64,000 nucleotides of DNA from Rufibacter sp. DG15C (GCF_001577755.1 NZ_CP010776.1:2170001-2234000); one strand, 5' to 3'. Positions 36,539 to 44,924 are shown, counted from the first letter of the stretch. Made by a program: numbers and translations. The notes: generated from the letters alone by a model not told the origin.

Positions 36539-37522
36539 TTAAACGGCGCCGGCCGCGTTTTTCAAAGCCTGTACAAGCGTATTGGGCCCGAGTTCTAATT
36601 TGAATTTATTGTGCTCAAAAGCCTTCGCGCCGCGCATGGCCACCTCAGCGGCTTGCTTAAACGTGGCCTCCGTGGCGGGTTTGCCGGCCAGAAACTGTTC
36701 TGCTTCTGTCAAGCGCCACGGCTTATGCGCCACGCCGCCCATCGCCAGCCTCGCTGATTTGATGGTAGAACCGTTTAGCTCCAAGGCCACCGCCGCCGAG
36801 ACCAACGCAAAGGCATACGAGTTGCGGTCCCGCACTTTCAGGTAATGCACATTCTTGGTGTAGGGATTCTCCGGAATCTGGACCTCCGTAATCAACTCGC
36901 CTTTCAGCAGGTTGGTGTCAATATGCGGCGTGTCACCGGGCAGTCTGTGAAAGTCTACAAACGGAATTTTTCTGTCGCCTTTAGGGCCAGAGACCAAGAC
37001 GGTAGCGTCCAAGGCTACCAAGGCCACGTTCATGTCAGAGGGGTTCACAGCGATGCATTTGTCACTGTGCCCGAAGATGGCGTGCATGCGGTTGTAGCCT
37101 TCCAACGCGGCGCATCCGGTGCCGGGCTCGCGCTTATTGCAAGGCATGGCCGTGTCATAAAAGTAGGGACAGCGTACGCGTTGCATCAAATTGCCGCCTA
37201 CCGTGGCCATGTTCCTGAGCTGCGCCGAGGCACCCGCGTTCAAGGCCTGCGCCAACAGAGGGTGCTTCTCCAGAATAAGCTTATCTTCCGCGACGGCGCT
37301 GTTCAAGGCCAAGGCCCCGATGCGCGTGCCGCCGTCTTCTTTCTCAATCTTACGCAGGGGCAGTTTGTTGATGTCCACCAGTTTCTCAGGGTTCATGACG
37401 CCGCGTTTCATGAGGTCAATGAGGTTGGTGCCGCCGGCAATGAACATGGCCGTCTGTTCTTTGGTGACAGTGTCAATAGCCGCCTGCGCCTTGCTAGGCT
37501 TTACATATTGGAACGGAATCAT
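36539..37522 (-). CDS. FAD-binding subunit of a molybdenum hydroxylase (PaoB-like, with extra Fe-S cysteines)
   Basis: The 327-residue protein carries the FAD site FIAGGTNLIDLMKRGV and RNMATVGGNLMQRVRC. The stretch from RCPYFYDTAMPC to GHSDKC contains four Cys in the arrangement of the additional 4Fe-4S cluster found in PaoB, which ordinary xanthine dehydrogenase medium subunits lack. This links the complex to the PaoABC subgroup. The start ATG overlaps the stop of the Fe-S subunit gene by 4 bp (37519-37522), so translation is coupled. Confidence 0.93.
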   Translation of the reverse strand: MIPFQYVKPSKAQAAIDTVTKEQTAMFIAGGTNLIDLMKRGVMNPEKLVDINKLPLRKIEKEDGGTRIGALALNSAVAEDKLILEKHPLLAQALNAGASAQLRNMATVGGNLMQRVRCPYFYDTAMPCNKREPGTGCAALEGYNRMHAIFGHSDKCIAVNPSDMNVALVALDATVLVSGPKGDRKIPFVDFHRLPGDTPHIDTNLLKGELITEVQIPENPYTKNVHYLKVRDRNSYAFALVSAAVALELNGSTIKSARLAMGGVAHKPWRLTEAEQFLAGKPATEATFKQAAEVAMRGAKAFEHNKFKLELGPNTLVQALKNAAGAV

Positions 37523-38172
37523 ACGCGTGACCCTCCATTCTTCACTTCTTTGATGGCATTCACAATGTTAGGATAAGCCCCGCACCGACAAATGTTCCCG
37601 CTCATGAACTCCCGTATCTCGTCGTCAGAATCGGCGTGGCCTTCTTTGATGCAGGCCACCGCGCTCATAATCTGGCCCGGCGTGCAGTACCCGCACTGGA
37701 AACCGTCATGCTTGATGAAGGCCTCCTGCATGGGGTGCAGGTTATCGCCTTTGGCCAAACCTTCAATGGTAGTGATTTCCTTGCCGTCCTGCATCACCGC
37801 CAAGGTCAGGCAGGAGTTCACCCGCTGGCCATCTACGTGCACGGTGCAGGCGCCGCATTGGCCATAGTCGCAGCCTTTCTTGGTGCCGGTCAGGTGCAGT
37901 TGCTCACGCAGTAAATCCAGGAGCGTGGTGCGTGGCTCAATAGAAAGCTTGTGTTTTTTTCCGTTTATGTCCAGGGTCACCTTCACCTGCTCAAAGGCGG
38001 CGGCCACTTTCTCCTCCAGTTTCAGGTCGGCGGCTTTGATAGCGGCGGTGGGCGCCAGGGCCAGGGCCGTCAGGAGGGAGGATTGTTTTAGGAATGTTCG
38101 GCGGGTTTCATTGGGGCATTGCCCATCCTCCCCGGTAGGGAGCGCGTGGGGAGAATCGTTGTCAAATGCCAT
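37519..38172 (-). CDS. 2Fe-2S subunit of a molybdenum hydroxylase (PaoA-like), Tat-exported
   Basis: A 217-residue protein with a twin-arginine signal (TRRTFLKQSSLLTALALAP) after a short N-terminal extension. Two 2Fe-2S sites follow: plant-type CDYGQCGACTVHVDGQRVNSC, then the helical domain with CGYCTPGQ and CRCGAYPNI. It carries electrons from the molybdenum site to FAD. The Tat signal implies that the folded complex is exported to the periplasm. It is first in the operon. No PaoD/XdhC-type maturation gene is visible next to it. Confidence 0.94.
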   Translation of the reverse strand: MAFDNDSPHALPTGEDGQCPNETRRTFLKQSSLLTALALAPTAAIKAADLKLEEKVAAAFEQVKVTLDINGKKHKLSIEPRTTLLDLLREQLHLTGTKKGCDYGQCGACTVHVDGQRVNSCLTLAVMQDGKEITTIEGLAKGDNLHPMQEAFIKHDGFQCGYCTPGQIMSAVACIKEGHADSDDEIREFMSGNICRCGAYPNIVNAIKEVKNGGSRV

Positions 38173-38292
38173 ATAGAGGGAATTGAGTGACTGGTTAGGT
38201 TTGCTAAAGTAATAATACGCAGGAGCGCTATTAGAAGCAGTCTAAATTAATGTAAGCACATAGATAGTTATCGGCTCGTCTATTGAGGCGTC

Positions 38293-38330
38293 CGTTTTTG
38301 GCCTGATTTCTCTGAAACAAGCCAAAAACG
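38293..38330. repeat. 38-bp palindrome copy 9
   Basis: Left arm CGTTTTTGGCCTGATTT, centre CTCT, right arm GAAACAAGCCAAAAACG. Flanking TC/GA pairs extend it by two bases. It lies in the divergent promoter region between the Fe-S subunit and the acetyltransferase. Confidence 0.8.
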
Positions 38331-38366
38331 GATTTCTCAAAATCAGAACTCAGAACTCCCTTGTCG

Positions 38367-38374
38367 TATCTTTG
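38367..38374 (+). promoter_or_regulatory. -7 promoter element of the acetyltransferase gene
   Basis: TATCTTTG fits TAnnTTTG. No clear -33 element is present at the right distance. It lies downstream of the alternative TTG start at 38361 and so argues for the GTG start at 38394. Confidence 0.45.
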
Positions 38375-38393
38375 CGGAAACGAATTTCTGCCC

Positions 38394-38921
38394 GTGACTC
38401 CTTCCACTCCTTTTACCTTTAGAATAGCCACTCTTGATGATGCCGCGTTACTGGCAGACCTAGGCTGGCGCACCTTTGATGAAACCTTTGCCGCCTACAA
38501 CAAACCCGAGGACATGGAGGCGTTCCACCCAACCATGTACACCCCAGCCCTGCAGGCCGAAGAACTAGCCGACTCGCATACCGTTTTCCTAATCGTAGAA
38601 GTGGAAGAAGAGGCCGTGGCCTATGTGAAATGGAATACCGGCCCTGCGCCTGAAGAAATCTCTGGACAGAAGCCTTTTCAGATAAGCCGCTTATACCTGT
38701 TGCAGGCCTGGACGGGCAGAGGATTGGGAGATACCTTGATGCAGATGAGCTTGGACCGCGCCCAAGAAAACGGGCATGACGTGGTGTGGCTCACGGTCTG
38801 GGAAAGCAACGAACGCGCCATCCGGTTTTACCACAAATACGGTTTTGCCGAAGCCGGTGAACTGACCTTTGTCCTGGGCCAGGACGTGCAACGCGATTTG
38901 TATATGCAACGCGCAGTGTGA
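38394..38921 (+). CDS. GNAT-family N-acetyltransferase
   Basis: The 175-residue protein begins at GTG 38394 (VTPSTPFTFRIATLDDAALL); a TTG at 38361 precedes the likely promoter element. GNAT motif A is ISRLYLLQAWTGRGLGDTLMQMSLDRA (the Q/R-x-x-G-x-G acetyl-CoA loop), followed by VWLTVWESNERAIRFYHKYGFAEAG, typical of motif B. It is cytosolic and transfers acetyl from acetyl-CoA to an unknown amine. The sequence resembles the small-molecule/peptide N-acetyltransferase group. Single gene. Confidence 0.9.
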   Translation: MTPSTPFTFRIATLDDAALLADLGWRTFDETFAAYNKPEDMEAFHPTMYTPALQAEELADSHTVFLIVEVEEEAVAYVKWNTGPAPEEISGQKPFQISRLYLLQAWTGRGLGDTLMQMSLDRAQENGHDVVWLTVWESNERAIRFYHKYGFAEAGELTFVLGQDVQRDLYMQRAV

Positions 38922-39000
38922 CAGGTTGTTAAAATGTGTTAAAGTCTACGCCTTTCTCTGGATTTTGGGTAAATTAGTTTCACCACCTAACCCAAGACCT

Positions 39001-39894
39001 ATGAAAAAGCTACTCCTAACCCTTATATGCATGGTGCTGTTCAGCGGCAGCCAACTGGCCTTAGCCCAAACCGCCGCAGACGCGTTCGGCAAATACCAGA
39101 GCAAAGAGTACAAAGCCTCTGGGCAGCTGTATGACCAATTCCTGAAAACCGGGAAAGGCACTGCCACCGACTATTACAACGCGGCCTGCTCCTGGGCGCT
39201 GGCCGGGGAGAAGGACAAAGCGTTTGGGTACTTAAACCAAGCGGTGGCCAAAGGCTGGGAAAACAAGGCCCACCTCCAGAAAGACACAGACTTGGCAAGC
39301 CTCCATGCAGACAAGCGCTGGCCCAACCTCATTCAGGACTTAGACACGCGCCTGGCCAAATTAGAGGCCAACTACAACAAGCCTTTGAAAGCACAACTGG
39401 AGAAAATCTACGTCACGGACCAGATGTACCGCAGCCAGCTTGATTCTATTCAGAAGAACTTCGGGACGGAGTCACAGCAATGGAAGGACATCTGGGCGAA
39501 GATTGATAAGCAGGACGAGGAAAATAAACAGCAGCTCATTGCCATTCTGAACCAGTATGGTTGGCCGGGTAAAAGCCTGGTAGGACAACAGGCCAGCCAG
39601 GCGGCGTTTCTGGTCATTCAGCACTCAGACCGCGAGACCATGGAGAAATACCTCCCTCTATTGAGAGAAGCCGCCGCCAAAGGCGAGGCCTCTAAAAGCA
39701 GTCTGGCTCTCATGGAAGACCGCGTACGCATGAACCGCGGCCTGCCCCAACTCTACGGTAGCCAGATGCAGATGAACCCCACCACCAAAAAGTATGAGCT
39801 GTACAAAGTAGAAGACGAGGCCAACCTGGATAAGCGCCGCGCCGAAATGGGCCTGGGCCCCATCAGCGAGTACCTGAAACTATTCAACCAGTAA
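39001..39894 (+). CDS. Secreted protein with N-terminal TPR-like part and DUF6624-like C-terminal part
   Basis: The ATG at 39001 gives a 297-residue protein with a signal peptide (MKKLLLTLICMVLFSGSQLALA). Residues about 25-110 look TPR-like (DYYNAACSWALAGEKDKAFGYL). The C-terminal half carries a pattern I associate with DUF6624: LNQYGWPGKSLVGQQASQAA, FLVIQHSDRETMEKYLPLL, ALMEDRVRMNRGLPQLYGSQ and RRAEMGLGPISEYL. Its function is unknown. It acts in the periplasm or outside. It is convergent with the radical SAM gene, with repeat copy 10 between them. Confidence 0.82.
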   Translation: MKKLLLTLICMVLFSGSQLALAQTAADAFGKYQSKEYKASGQLYDQFLKTGKGTATDYYNAACSWALAGEKDKAFGYLNQAVAKGWENKAHLQKDTDLASLHADKRWPNLIQDLDTRLAKLEANYNKPLKAQLEKIYVTDQMYRSQLDSIQKNFGTESQQWKDIWAKIDKQDEENKQQLIAILNQYGWPGKSLVGQQASQAAFLVIQHSDRETMEKYLPLLREAAAKGEASKSSLALMEDRVRMNRGLPQLYGSQMQMNPTTKKYELYKVEDEANLDKRRAEMGLGPISEYLKLFNQ

Positions 39895-39916
39895 GGTTTA
39901 ACAGAAGAGCTATTGA

Positions 39917-39954
39917 CGTTTTTGGCCTGATTTTCAGAAATCAGGCCAAAAACG
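39917..39954. repeat. 38-bp palindrome copy 10, both arms matched
   Basis: Left arm CGTTTTTGGCCTGATTT and right arm AAATCAGGCCAAAAACG are exact complements around TCAG. Relative to the consensus both arms carry a matching change (T to A and A to T). It ends 1 nt from the radical SAM stop codon and starts 22 nt after the DUF6624-like stop. Confidence 0.92.
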
Positions 39955-39955
39955 C

Positions 39956-42172
39956 TTAGACCACCAACAGTCCCCGCTCGCGCAAGTCCAGCCAGGTATC
40001 CGTAATCAGGAATTCCTGGAAGGTGAACGGCTGGCCTTCGGGGTAGTCAGCGGCTAGGTCTTTGAGCAGGAACTTGGTGCCGTAGTCCTCAGAGAGACGC
40101 GTGAGCCACGTATGCAGCCATTGCCCCACCTCCGGCGACGTCTTGATTTCGTACTCCTCGGTTTTCTCGGTGAAGGTGAGCAGGGCGTTGTGGAAGGTTC
40201 GGCCTTTCTTGGTCTTCATCTCCACTTTTATCTCTGGCGCATTACCCAACCACAGCACCCGCAGGTTCTGCTTCTCAGAATCTGGTTTACCGATGGCTTC
40301 TACCGCTTGGGCAATCATGTTCTTTGGGTGCGAGGCGCGGGGCACCTTGAAATCAAACCAAAAGGAAAGCGGCTCTTCCAAGCCGATGCCGTGCATGAAA
40401 TTGTAGAGCGCCTTGGCCAGGCCGGGGCCATACAGTTCATGGTCAGCGCCTTGCGGGTCCTCGTGCCACAGGTCATTGTCCGCGAACAAGCCAGGCTCGG
40501 GGCCTACTTTCACCACGCCGTATTTCTCGGGGTTCTTGCCCACGGGGCTATGCGCCGTCATGGAGAACCGGTGCCAATAACCAGACTGGATTACGTTCTG
40601 CTCAAACAACTGGCGCACTACTTCCAAAGAATCCATGGTCTCTTGCGCAGTCTGCGTCGGGAAGCCGTACATTAAATACGCGTGCACCATAATACCGGCA
40701 GCGGTAAAGTCGCGGGTTACGCGGGCGACTTGCGCAATACTCACCCCTTTCTCCATCTTGGCCAGCAATCTATCAGAGGCTACTTCCAACCCACCGGACA
40801 CGGCAATACAACCGCTCTCGGCCAATAACCGACAAAGGTCTGCGCTGAAGGTTTTCTCGAACCGGATGTTGCCCCACCAGGTAATCTTCACGCCGCGGCG
40901 CAACAATTCAATGGCCAAGTCACGCAGGGCCAGGGGAGGAGCGGCCTCATCCACGAAATGGAAACCGGTCTGGCCCGTCTGCGCAATAATCTGCTCAATG
41001 CGGTCTACCAGCAAAGTAGACGGCGCGGTCTCATACCGCGAAATATAGTCTAAGGTGATGTCACAAAAGGAGCAGCGTTTCCAGTAGCAGCCGTGCGCGA
41101 TGGTGAGCTTGTTCCAGCGGCCGTCACTCCAGAGGCGGTGCATGGGGTTGAGCACTTCCACCACGCTCAGGTATTCATGGATTTTTAAATCGCTGTAATC
41201 CGGCGTGCCTACCTCGGCGTGCGGAATATCAGCATCCGTCGCGCCATTGATATATGTGACTTCGCCGTTCTGGAGCAGGAAGGTACGTTGCAGTTGGGCG
41301 ATGTCACGCTGGCCTTGAAAATACTCCAGAAGTTTGAGCCAAGGGCCTTCGCCGTCATCCAGCGTGATAAAATCTATGTAGTTGAACACCCGCGGCTCGC
41401 GCAAGGTCCTGAGTTCGGTGTTCGGGTAGCCGCCGCCCAGCAGGGTTTTGATGTGCGGGTACTTCTGTTTAATCAATTGGGCCAGACGCAGGGCCCCGTA
41501 CAGGTTGCCCGGAAAAGGCACCGAGAAACCCACCACGTCTGGCTGCACTTCCTGCAGGCGCTCGTCCAGAATCTCCACGAGCATCTGGTCTACCAGGTTG
41601 GGTGCCGTCTGCAACTCATTCTCCAGTGGGTCAAAAGACGTGGCGCTCATGGCCAGCTTGTCGGCGTAGCGGCTAAACCCGAAATGCGGACAAACGGTCT
41701 CCTTGATTAAATCTGCCAGGTCTTCTAAGTACAGCGTGGCCAGGTGACGGGCTTTATCAGAAATACCCATCGTCCCGAAGGCTTCCTCCAAATCTGCTAG
41801 CTGCAAAAACCGGCTGGCCTCTGGTAGAAAGCTTCCCATGGCAATGGGGTGCGCTAAGGTGCTGTCACGGCCCTGTAGAAACTTGATGACTGGCTCAATG
41901 GTGTCCAGGTACGACTTCCGGAGCCGCAGCATGCGCTGACTGTTATCAGATACCTCATATGCGCCGTCCAGAATAGCTTGAAACACCTGGTTCAACCCTT
42001 TCTTGGAGAACAGCCGCAGCACCAACTCCAACCCGAAGTCTGCCTGGGTGACGTCAAACCCGCGTCCGCGCAGAAAGCCCTTGATGTAGGCAGTGGCGGG
42101 GTACGGTGTGTTCAACTGCGTGAGCGGCGGCGTGATGAGCAGGATTTTGGGCGAAGGCGTCAAGGGAATCAA
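39956..42172 (-). CDS. B12-binding-domain radical SAM protein
   Basis: A 738-residue protein. It starts KILLITPPLTQLNTPYPATAYIKGFL, typical of the N-terminal cobalamin-binding fold of these enzymes, with GFSVPFPGNLYGALRLAQLIKQKYP further on. The radical SAM core has HGCYWKRCSFCDITLDYIS; the three Cys are spaced C-x4-C-x2-C rather than the usual C-x3-C-x2-C. Later motifs (FVDEAAPPLALRDLA, SGGLEVASDRLLAKMEKG) complete the barrel. The start is TTG at 42172. The reaction is unknown; relatives do methylations or complex rearrangements. Its B12 need fits the btuB operon 12 kb away. Confidence 0.9.
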   Translation of the reverse strand: MIPLTPSPKILLITPPLTQLNTPYPATAYIKGFLRGRGFDVTQADFGLELVLRLFSKKGLNQVFQAILDGAYEVSDNSQRMLRLRKSYLDTIEPVIKFLQGRDSTLAHPIAMGSFLPEASRFLQLADLEEAFGTMGISDKARHLATLYLEDLADLIKETVCPHFGFSRYADKLAMSATSFDPLENELQTAPNLVDQMLVEILDERLQEVQPDVVGFSVPFPGNLYGALRLAQLIKQKYPHIKTLLGGGYPNTELRTLREPRVFNYIDFITLDDGEGPWLKLLEYFQGQRDIAQLQRTFLLQNGEVTYINGATDADIPHAEVGTPDYSDLKIHEYLSVVEVLNPMHRLWSDGRWNKLTIAHGCYWKRCSFCDITLDYISRYETAPSTLLVDRIEQIIAQTGQTGFHFVDEAAPPLALRDLAIELLRRGVKITWWGNIRFEKTFSADLCRLLAESGCIAVSGGLEVASDRLLAKMEKGVSIAQVARVTRDFTAAGIMVHAYLMYGFPTQTAQETMDSLEVVRQLFEQNVIQSGYWHRFSMTAHSPVGKNPEKYGVVKVGPEPGLFADNDLWHEDPQGADHELYGPGLAKALYNFMHGIGLEEPLSFWFDFKVPRASHPKNMIAQAVEAIGKPDSEKQNLRVLWLGNAPEIKVEMKTKKGRTFHNALLTFTEKTEEYEIKTSPEVGQWLHTWLTRLSEDYGTKFLLKDLAADYPEGQPFTFQEFLITDTWLDLRERGLLVV

Positions 42173-42179
42173 ATTTGTG

Positions 42180-42187
42180 CAAAGGTA
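42180..42187 (-). promoter_or_regulatory. -7 promoter element of the radical SAM gene
   Basis: TACCTTTG on the minus strand, only 7 nt upstream of the TTG start at 42172, which would make the mRNA leaderless or nearly so. No good -33 element is visible. Confidence 0.4.
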
Positions 42188-42237
42188 CTATAAAGAGTGC
42201 TGAGTCTTGAAGTCAGAGCCCTGCGTTTGAATAAATC

Positions 42238-42275
42238 CGTTTTCGGCCTGATTTCTGGAAATCAGGAGGAAAATG
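42238..42275. repeat. 38-bp palindrome copy 11
   Basis: Left arm CGTTTTCGGCCTGATTT, centre CTGG, right arm AAATCAGGAGGAAAATG. It lies upstream of the radical SAM gene, in a 466-bp region (42173-42638) with no convincing gene. Confidence 0.75.
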
Positions 42276-42411
42276 AAAAAAGCACAGGTGAGAGGAAAAC
42301 AGCAGAGTGGAAGATTGAGTTCGATGGAAGGAGTACGATAGCTTTCCGTTACAAAAGCGGAGAAGGTAATATTGTTGCTGCATTAAATCCCATGAAGAAA
42401 ATAAGCATTTC

Positions 42412-42556
42412 GTCCCCCTTTGAAGGGGGTAGGGGATAATTATATATGTTGGAAAACTTAATATTCCGGCTCTGATATTTCCCGCGTTTGGCAAGAGCCT
42501 TGGTATATCCTCGCGCCTCTTGTCATCTCCCTACCCCCTTCAAAGGGGGATACAAA
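42412..42556. repeat. Inverted-repeat pair (CCCCCTTTGAAGGGGG type) around a short AT-rich spacer
   Basis: 42412-42436 contains CCCCCTTTGAAGGGGGTAG and 42529-42553 contains its reverse complement. Each is itself palindromic around TTTGAA/TTCAAA. The 90-bp spacer has no ORF. It looks like a small non-autonomous insertion or paired regulatory hairpins, distinct from the 38-bp family. Confidence 0.7.
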
Positions 42557-42570
42557 ATGAGGTCAAAAAG

Positions 42571-42618
42571 AAATCTGTTTTTAGCCTGTTTTCCAGGAAA
42601 CAGGCCAAAAACAGATTT
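42571..42618. repeat. 38-bp palindrome copy 12 with extended stem
   Basis: The core is 42576-42613, with outer bases TG/CA instead of CG/CG (matched change) and centre CCAG. Flanks AAATC and GATTT extend the stem to 22 bp. It ends about 20 nt from the stop of the next minus-strand gene. Confidence 0.9.
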
Positions 42619-42638
42619 ACTATTTATATGCATTGAGT

Positions 42639-44384
42639 CTAATGCTGGTGTTGCATACCGCCAGAAGCTTTCTTGATTCCGCCGCCCATCATCAGGCCAG
42701 GATTTAAGCGCAAGTAGATTTCACCAGAGATAGGCGTTTTGCCATACAGCGGTTTCAGTTTCTCATCTGGCGCGAAGACGGTGGCCTGCACGCCCACCGT
42801 CAAATAGGTGTTGGCGAAGTTGGCCACGCGCTGGCTGGTGCCCACAGTCAGGGCGTGCACATTGAAGATGTCGTGGTGGTCGAATTGGTCGGTCAAGTCC
42901 AGCTCGCCGGGTGTCTTCTGCACAAACTCGTAGCGGCCGTACACGGCGGTCCTGTCTAGTTGGAGATTGGCTTCGGCGATGCCGGAGTGCTCCTGGTGAT
43001 GGTCACCGCCGTTGTAGCCCCAGATGAACGCCGAGGTGAAGAAGCGGTCACCGCCGCCGGGCAAGGCACGGCTGTACAAGGCAGAGGCCGTGGTGCGGGT
43101 CACGTTTTCGTCGGGCTCAATGGATTCCGGGCTTTTCAGCCAGCCGTTAGACACCTGCAAGGCCCAATTCTCTGACGGGTTATACGACAGGCGGGCGGCG
43201 TAGGAGTCAAAGCGGGCTTTGTCAAAGTCATAGCGGTTCTCATCAGGTTCGCGGCCCGTGAAGTTAGAGCCTTCCAATTTGAATTGCTTGTACCGAAGCC
43301 CCACCGTGGCCACCCCAAACGTGATGTGCGTAGCGTCCTGCCAGTGGTGGCCCAGCGGCGACTCTGGGTTGTTGAACGCCGAGATGCGGTGCATGAACAC
43401 CGGCGGCCCCACAGCCGGCTCACCCGGGTACCCGAAGAACCCATATACATCCACGTCCTCATTTACCATGTGCGTATAGCCCACGCTTATTTCTGAGAAC
43501 AAGTCATGCGGATGCTGGCGGTCCACCAGGCGCTTGCCGCCGCCGTAGGTTTCGCCGCTCTGGAACAGCAGGGGATAGCCGCGGTCGCCCATGGACAGTT
43601 CATCCAGGCTCATCATCACACTGAAACGCAATAGTCCACGGTTGCCAATGTTGCGCTGGGCCATGCCCATAAACCAGTTGGGCGCGTCCAGTTGCGAATC
43701 TCCTCTTGAGCCTTTGTCAAAAATGTCCTGCTTGTTGTAGCGCAGCCACACTTGACCGTGGAACATGAGCATCCAAGGGCCGGTGTGTTTCATGTAGCCG
43801 TACATGGGCGTGGCGTCTGGGTGCCAACTGGTCCCGGAGCCGTTCCGGTTCATGGGCAGGTTGCGGGAAAAGGCATGGCTCATGCCGCCGGCACCGTGCT
43901 GCATGCCTGCGTGCTGGGTGGTGTCCTGTGGCTTGGAGCCTTCTTCCATCATCATGCCGGTGTGGTGTTCAAGAGACTTTGTGCTGTCCTGAGACATCAT
44001 GTCATGGCCGGCGTGCTCCATCTTTTTTGCCCGGTTCATGCTGTCTGCCATCATGTTGTGGTGTTGGTGCATTTGCGCGGAATCCATTCCATTATGCTGG
44101 GAGTGATCCATGATGGAAGGAGTGGTCTTGGGCTTAGGCTTTGCCGCCGGAGTGGCTTTTTTCTGAGCAGGCGGCGGGGCCGGTTTGTTCTTTATTTGAC
44201 CAGACTTAGAAGGTTTGGCCTTCGGTTTAACCACCGGTTGAGTTGCTTTCTTGGGGGTAGTTGCAGGTTTTACTTCCTGCTTCTTTTCCTTTTTGGCAGG
44301 CGGCGGGGTGTGGTGCTCATGTTGCGCAGTTGCCGTGTAGACACTGAGCAAACTGGCTATGGCTATGGTGAAAATCGTTCTCAT
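42639..44384 (-). CDS. Outer-membrane barrel-like protein with His/Met-rich N-terminal region (probable copper-related)
   Basis: A 581-residue exported protein (signal MRTIFTIAIASLLSVYTATA). Residues about 22-90 are Lys/Pro/Ala-rich. Residues about 90-185 are rich in His and Met (MDHSQHNGMDS, MHQHHNMM, HAGHDMM, HHTGMMMEE), a copper-ligand style. The remainder, from about 200, reads as beta-strands of an outer-membrane protein (GPWMLMFHGQVWLRYNKQD, ISVGYTHMVNEDVDVYGFFG). The C-terminus ends MQHQH. It is first of a run of minus-strand metal genes (with CopA, HMA and Csp proteins). I infer copper binding or efflux; transport has not been shown for this family, and it could also be a periplasmic copper sponge. 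Confidence 0.8.
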   Translation of the reverse strand: MRTIFTIAIASLLSVYTATAQHEHHTPPPAKKEKKQEVKPATTPKKATQPVVKPKAKPSKSGQIKNKPAPPPAQKKATPAAKPKPKTTPSIMDHSQHNGMDSAQMHQHHNMMADSMNRAKKMEHAGHDMMSQDSTKSLEHHTGMMMEEGSKPQDTTQHAGMQHGAGGMSHAFSRNLPMNRNGSGTSWHPDATPMYGYMKHTGPWMLMFHGQVWLRYNKQDIFDKGSRGDSQLDAPNWFMGMAQRNIGNRGLLRFSVMMSLDELSMGDRGYPLLFQSGETYGGGKRLVDRQHPHDLFSEISVGYTHMVNEDVDVYGFFGYPGEPAVGPPVFMHRISAFNNPESPLGHHWQDATHITFGVATVGLRYKQFKLEGSNFTGREPDENRYDFDKARFDSYAARLSYNPSENWALQVSNGWLKSPESIEPDENVTRTTASALYSRALPGGGDRFFTSAFIWGYNGGDHHQEHSGIAEANLQLDRTAVYGRYEFVQKTPGELDLTDQFDHHDIFNVHALTVGTSQRVANFANTYLTVGVQATVFAPDEKLKPLYGKTPISGEIYLRLNPGLMMGGGIKKASGGMQHQH

Positions 44385-44496
44385 AACAGCAGTTGTTTAG
44401 GTGAGGGATGTACTGCTACAAAGAAAACGGATGACAGGCCCTATTGTTTAACACCATTTGGTAAGACTTGTGCAAAATTCAGATTTAGGTGAGTGC

Positions 44497-44534
44497 CGTT
44501 TTTGCCCTATTTTCTGAGAAACAAGCTAAAAACG
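44497..44534. repeat. 38-bp palindrome copy 13
   Basis: Left arm CGTTTTTGCCCTATTTT, centre CTGA, right arm GAAACAAGCTAAAAACG. It lies in the divergent region between the barrel gene and the YciI gene. Confidence 0.78.
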
Positions 44535-44576
44535 AGGAGAACGGTTAGCTTTGCCCATCACTTTAAAACTCACGAT

Positions 44577-44870
44577 ATGTTTATCATAGAACTCACCTAC
44601 AAAGTCTCGCTTACTGAGGTTGACCCTTTCATGGCCGAGCACATGGCGTTTCTGGAAAAGAACTATGCGCTGGGCAATTTCCTGGCCTCGGGGCGTAAGG
44701 TTCCACGTGACGGCGGCCTCATCTTCTGCCAGGCAGACAGCAAAGCACACATAGAAGCCCTAATGCAAGAAGACCCGTTTGTGTACCAAGATCTGGCAGA
44801 TGTACGGGTGATTGAGTTTGTAGCGTCCCGTGCCGAAGCAGGCTTGCAAGGTTTGCTGGCATCCTCCTAA
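44577..44870 (+). CDS. YciI-like family protein
   Basis: From the ATG at 44577 the protein has 97 residues (MFIIELTYKVSLTEVDPFM). A longer in-frame start would read through the repeat and is rejected. The YciI ferredoxin-like fold is recognisable: ELTYKVSLTEVDPFMAEHMAFL (conserved His), FLASGRKVPRDGGLIFC and MQEDPFVYQDLADVRVIEF. Family members are small dimeric enzymes, or enzyme relatives, of mostly unknown role. It stands alone on the plus strand inside the metal island, so it is probably not part of it. Confidence 0.88.
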   Translation: MFIIELTYKVSLTEVDPFMAEHMAFLEKNYALGNFLASGRKVPRDGGLIFCQADSKAHIEALMQEDPFVYQDLADVRVIEFVASRAEAGLQGLLASS

Positions 44871-44910
44871 AAGCAAAAGGCCATCCCATAAGGATGGCCT
44901 TTTGCTTTTA
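44868..44910. terminator. Bidirectional intrinsic terminator
   Basis: A perfect 19-bp stem (44868-44886 with 44892-44910), 5-nt loop, A-rich then T-rich ends. It lies between the convergent YciI-like and HMA genes and overlaps the YciI stop. Confidence 0.9.
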
Positions 44911-44924
44911 AAGAAAACCTTATG

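Noticed and set aside
40112-40675. A 187-codon frame opposite the radical SAM gene
   Set aside because: Antisense shadow; no start or ribosome-binding context and no family match.
42197-42676. Small open frames on both strands in the region 42197-42676
   Set aside because: They consist mostly of the palindrome and inverted-repeat sequences read through, which have no stop codons in any frame.
43752-44492. A 246-codon open frame on the plus strand opposite the His/Met-rich barrel gene
   Set aside because: It is the antisense of a real, strongly supported coding sequence and its His/Leu/Gly-rich translation reflects that gene's composition.
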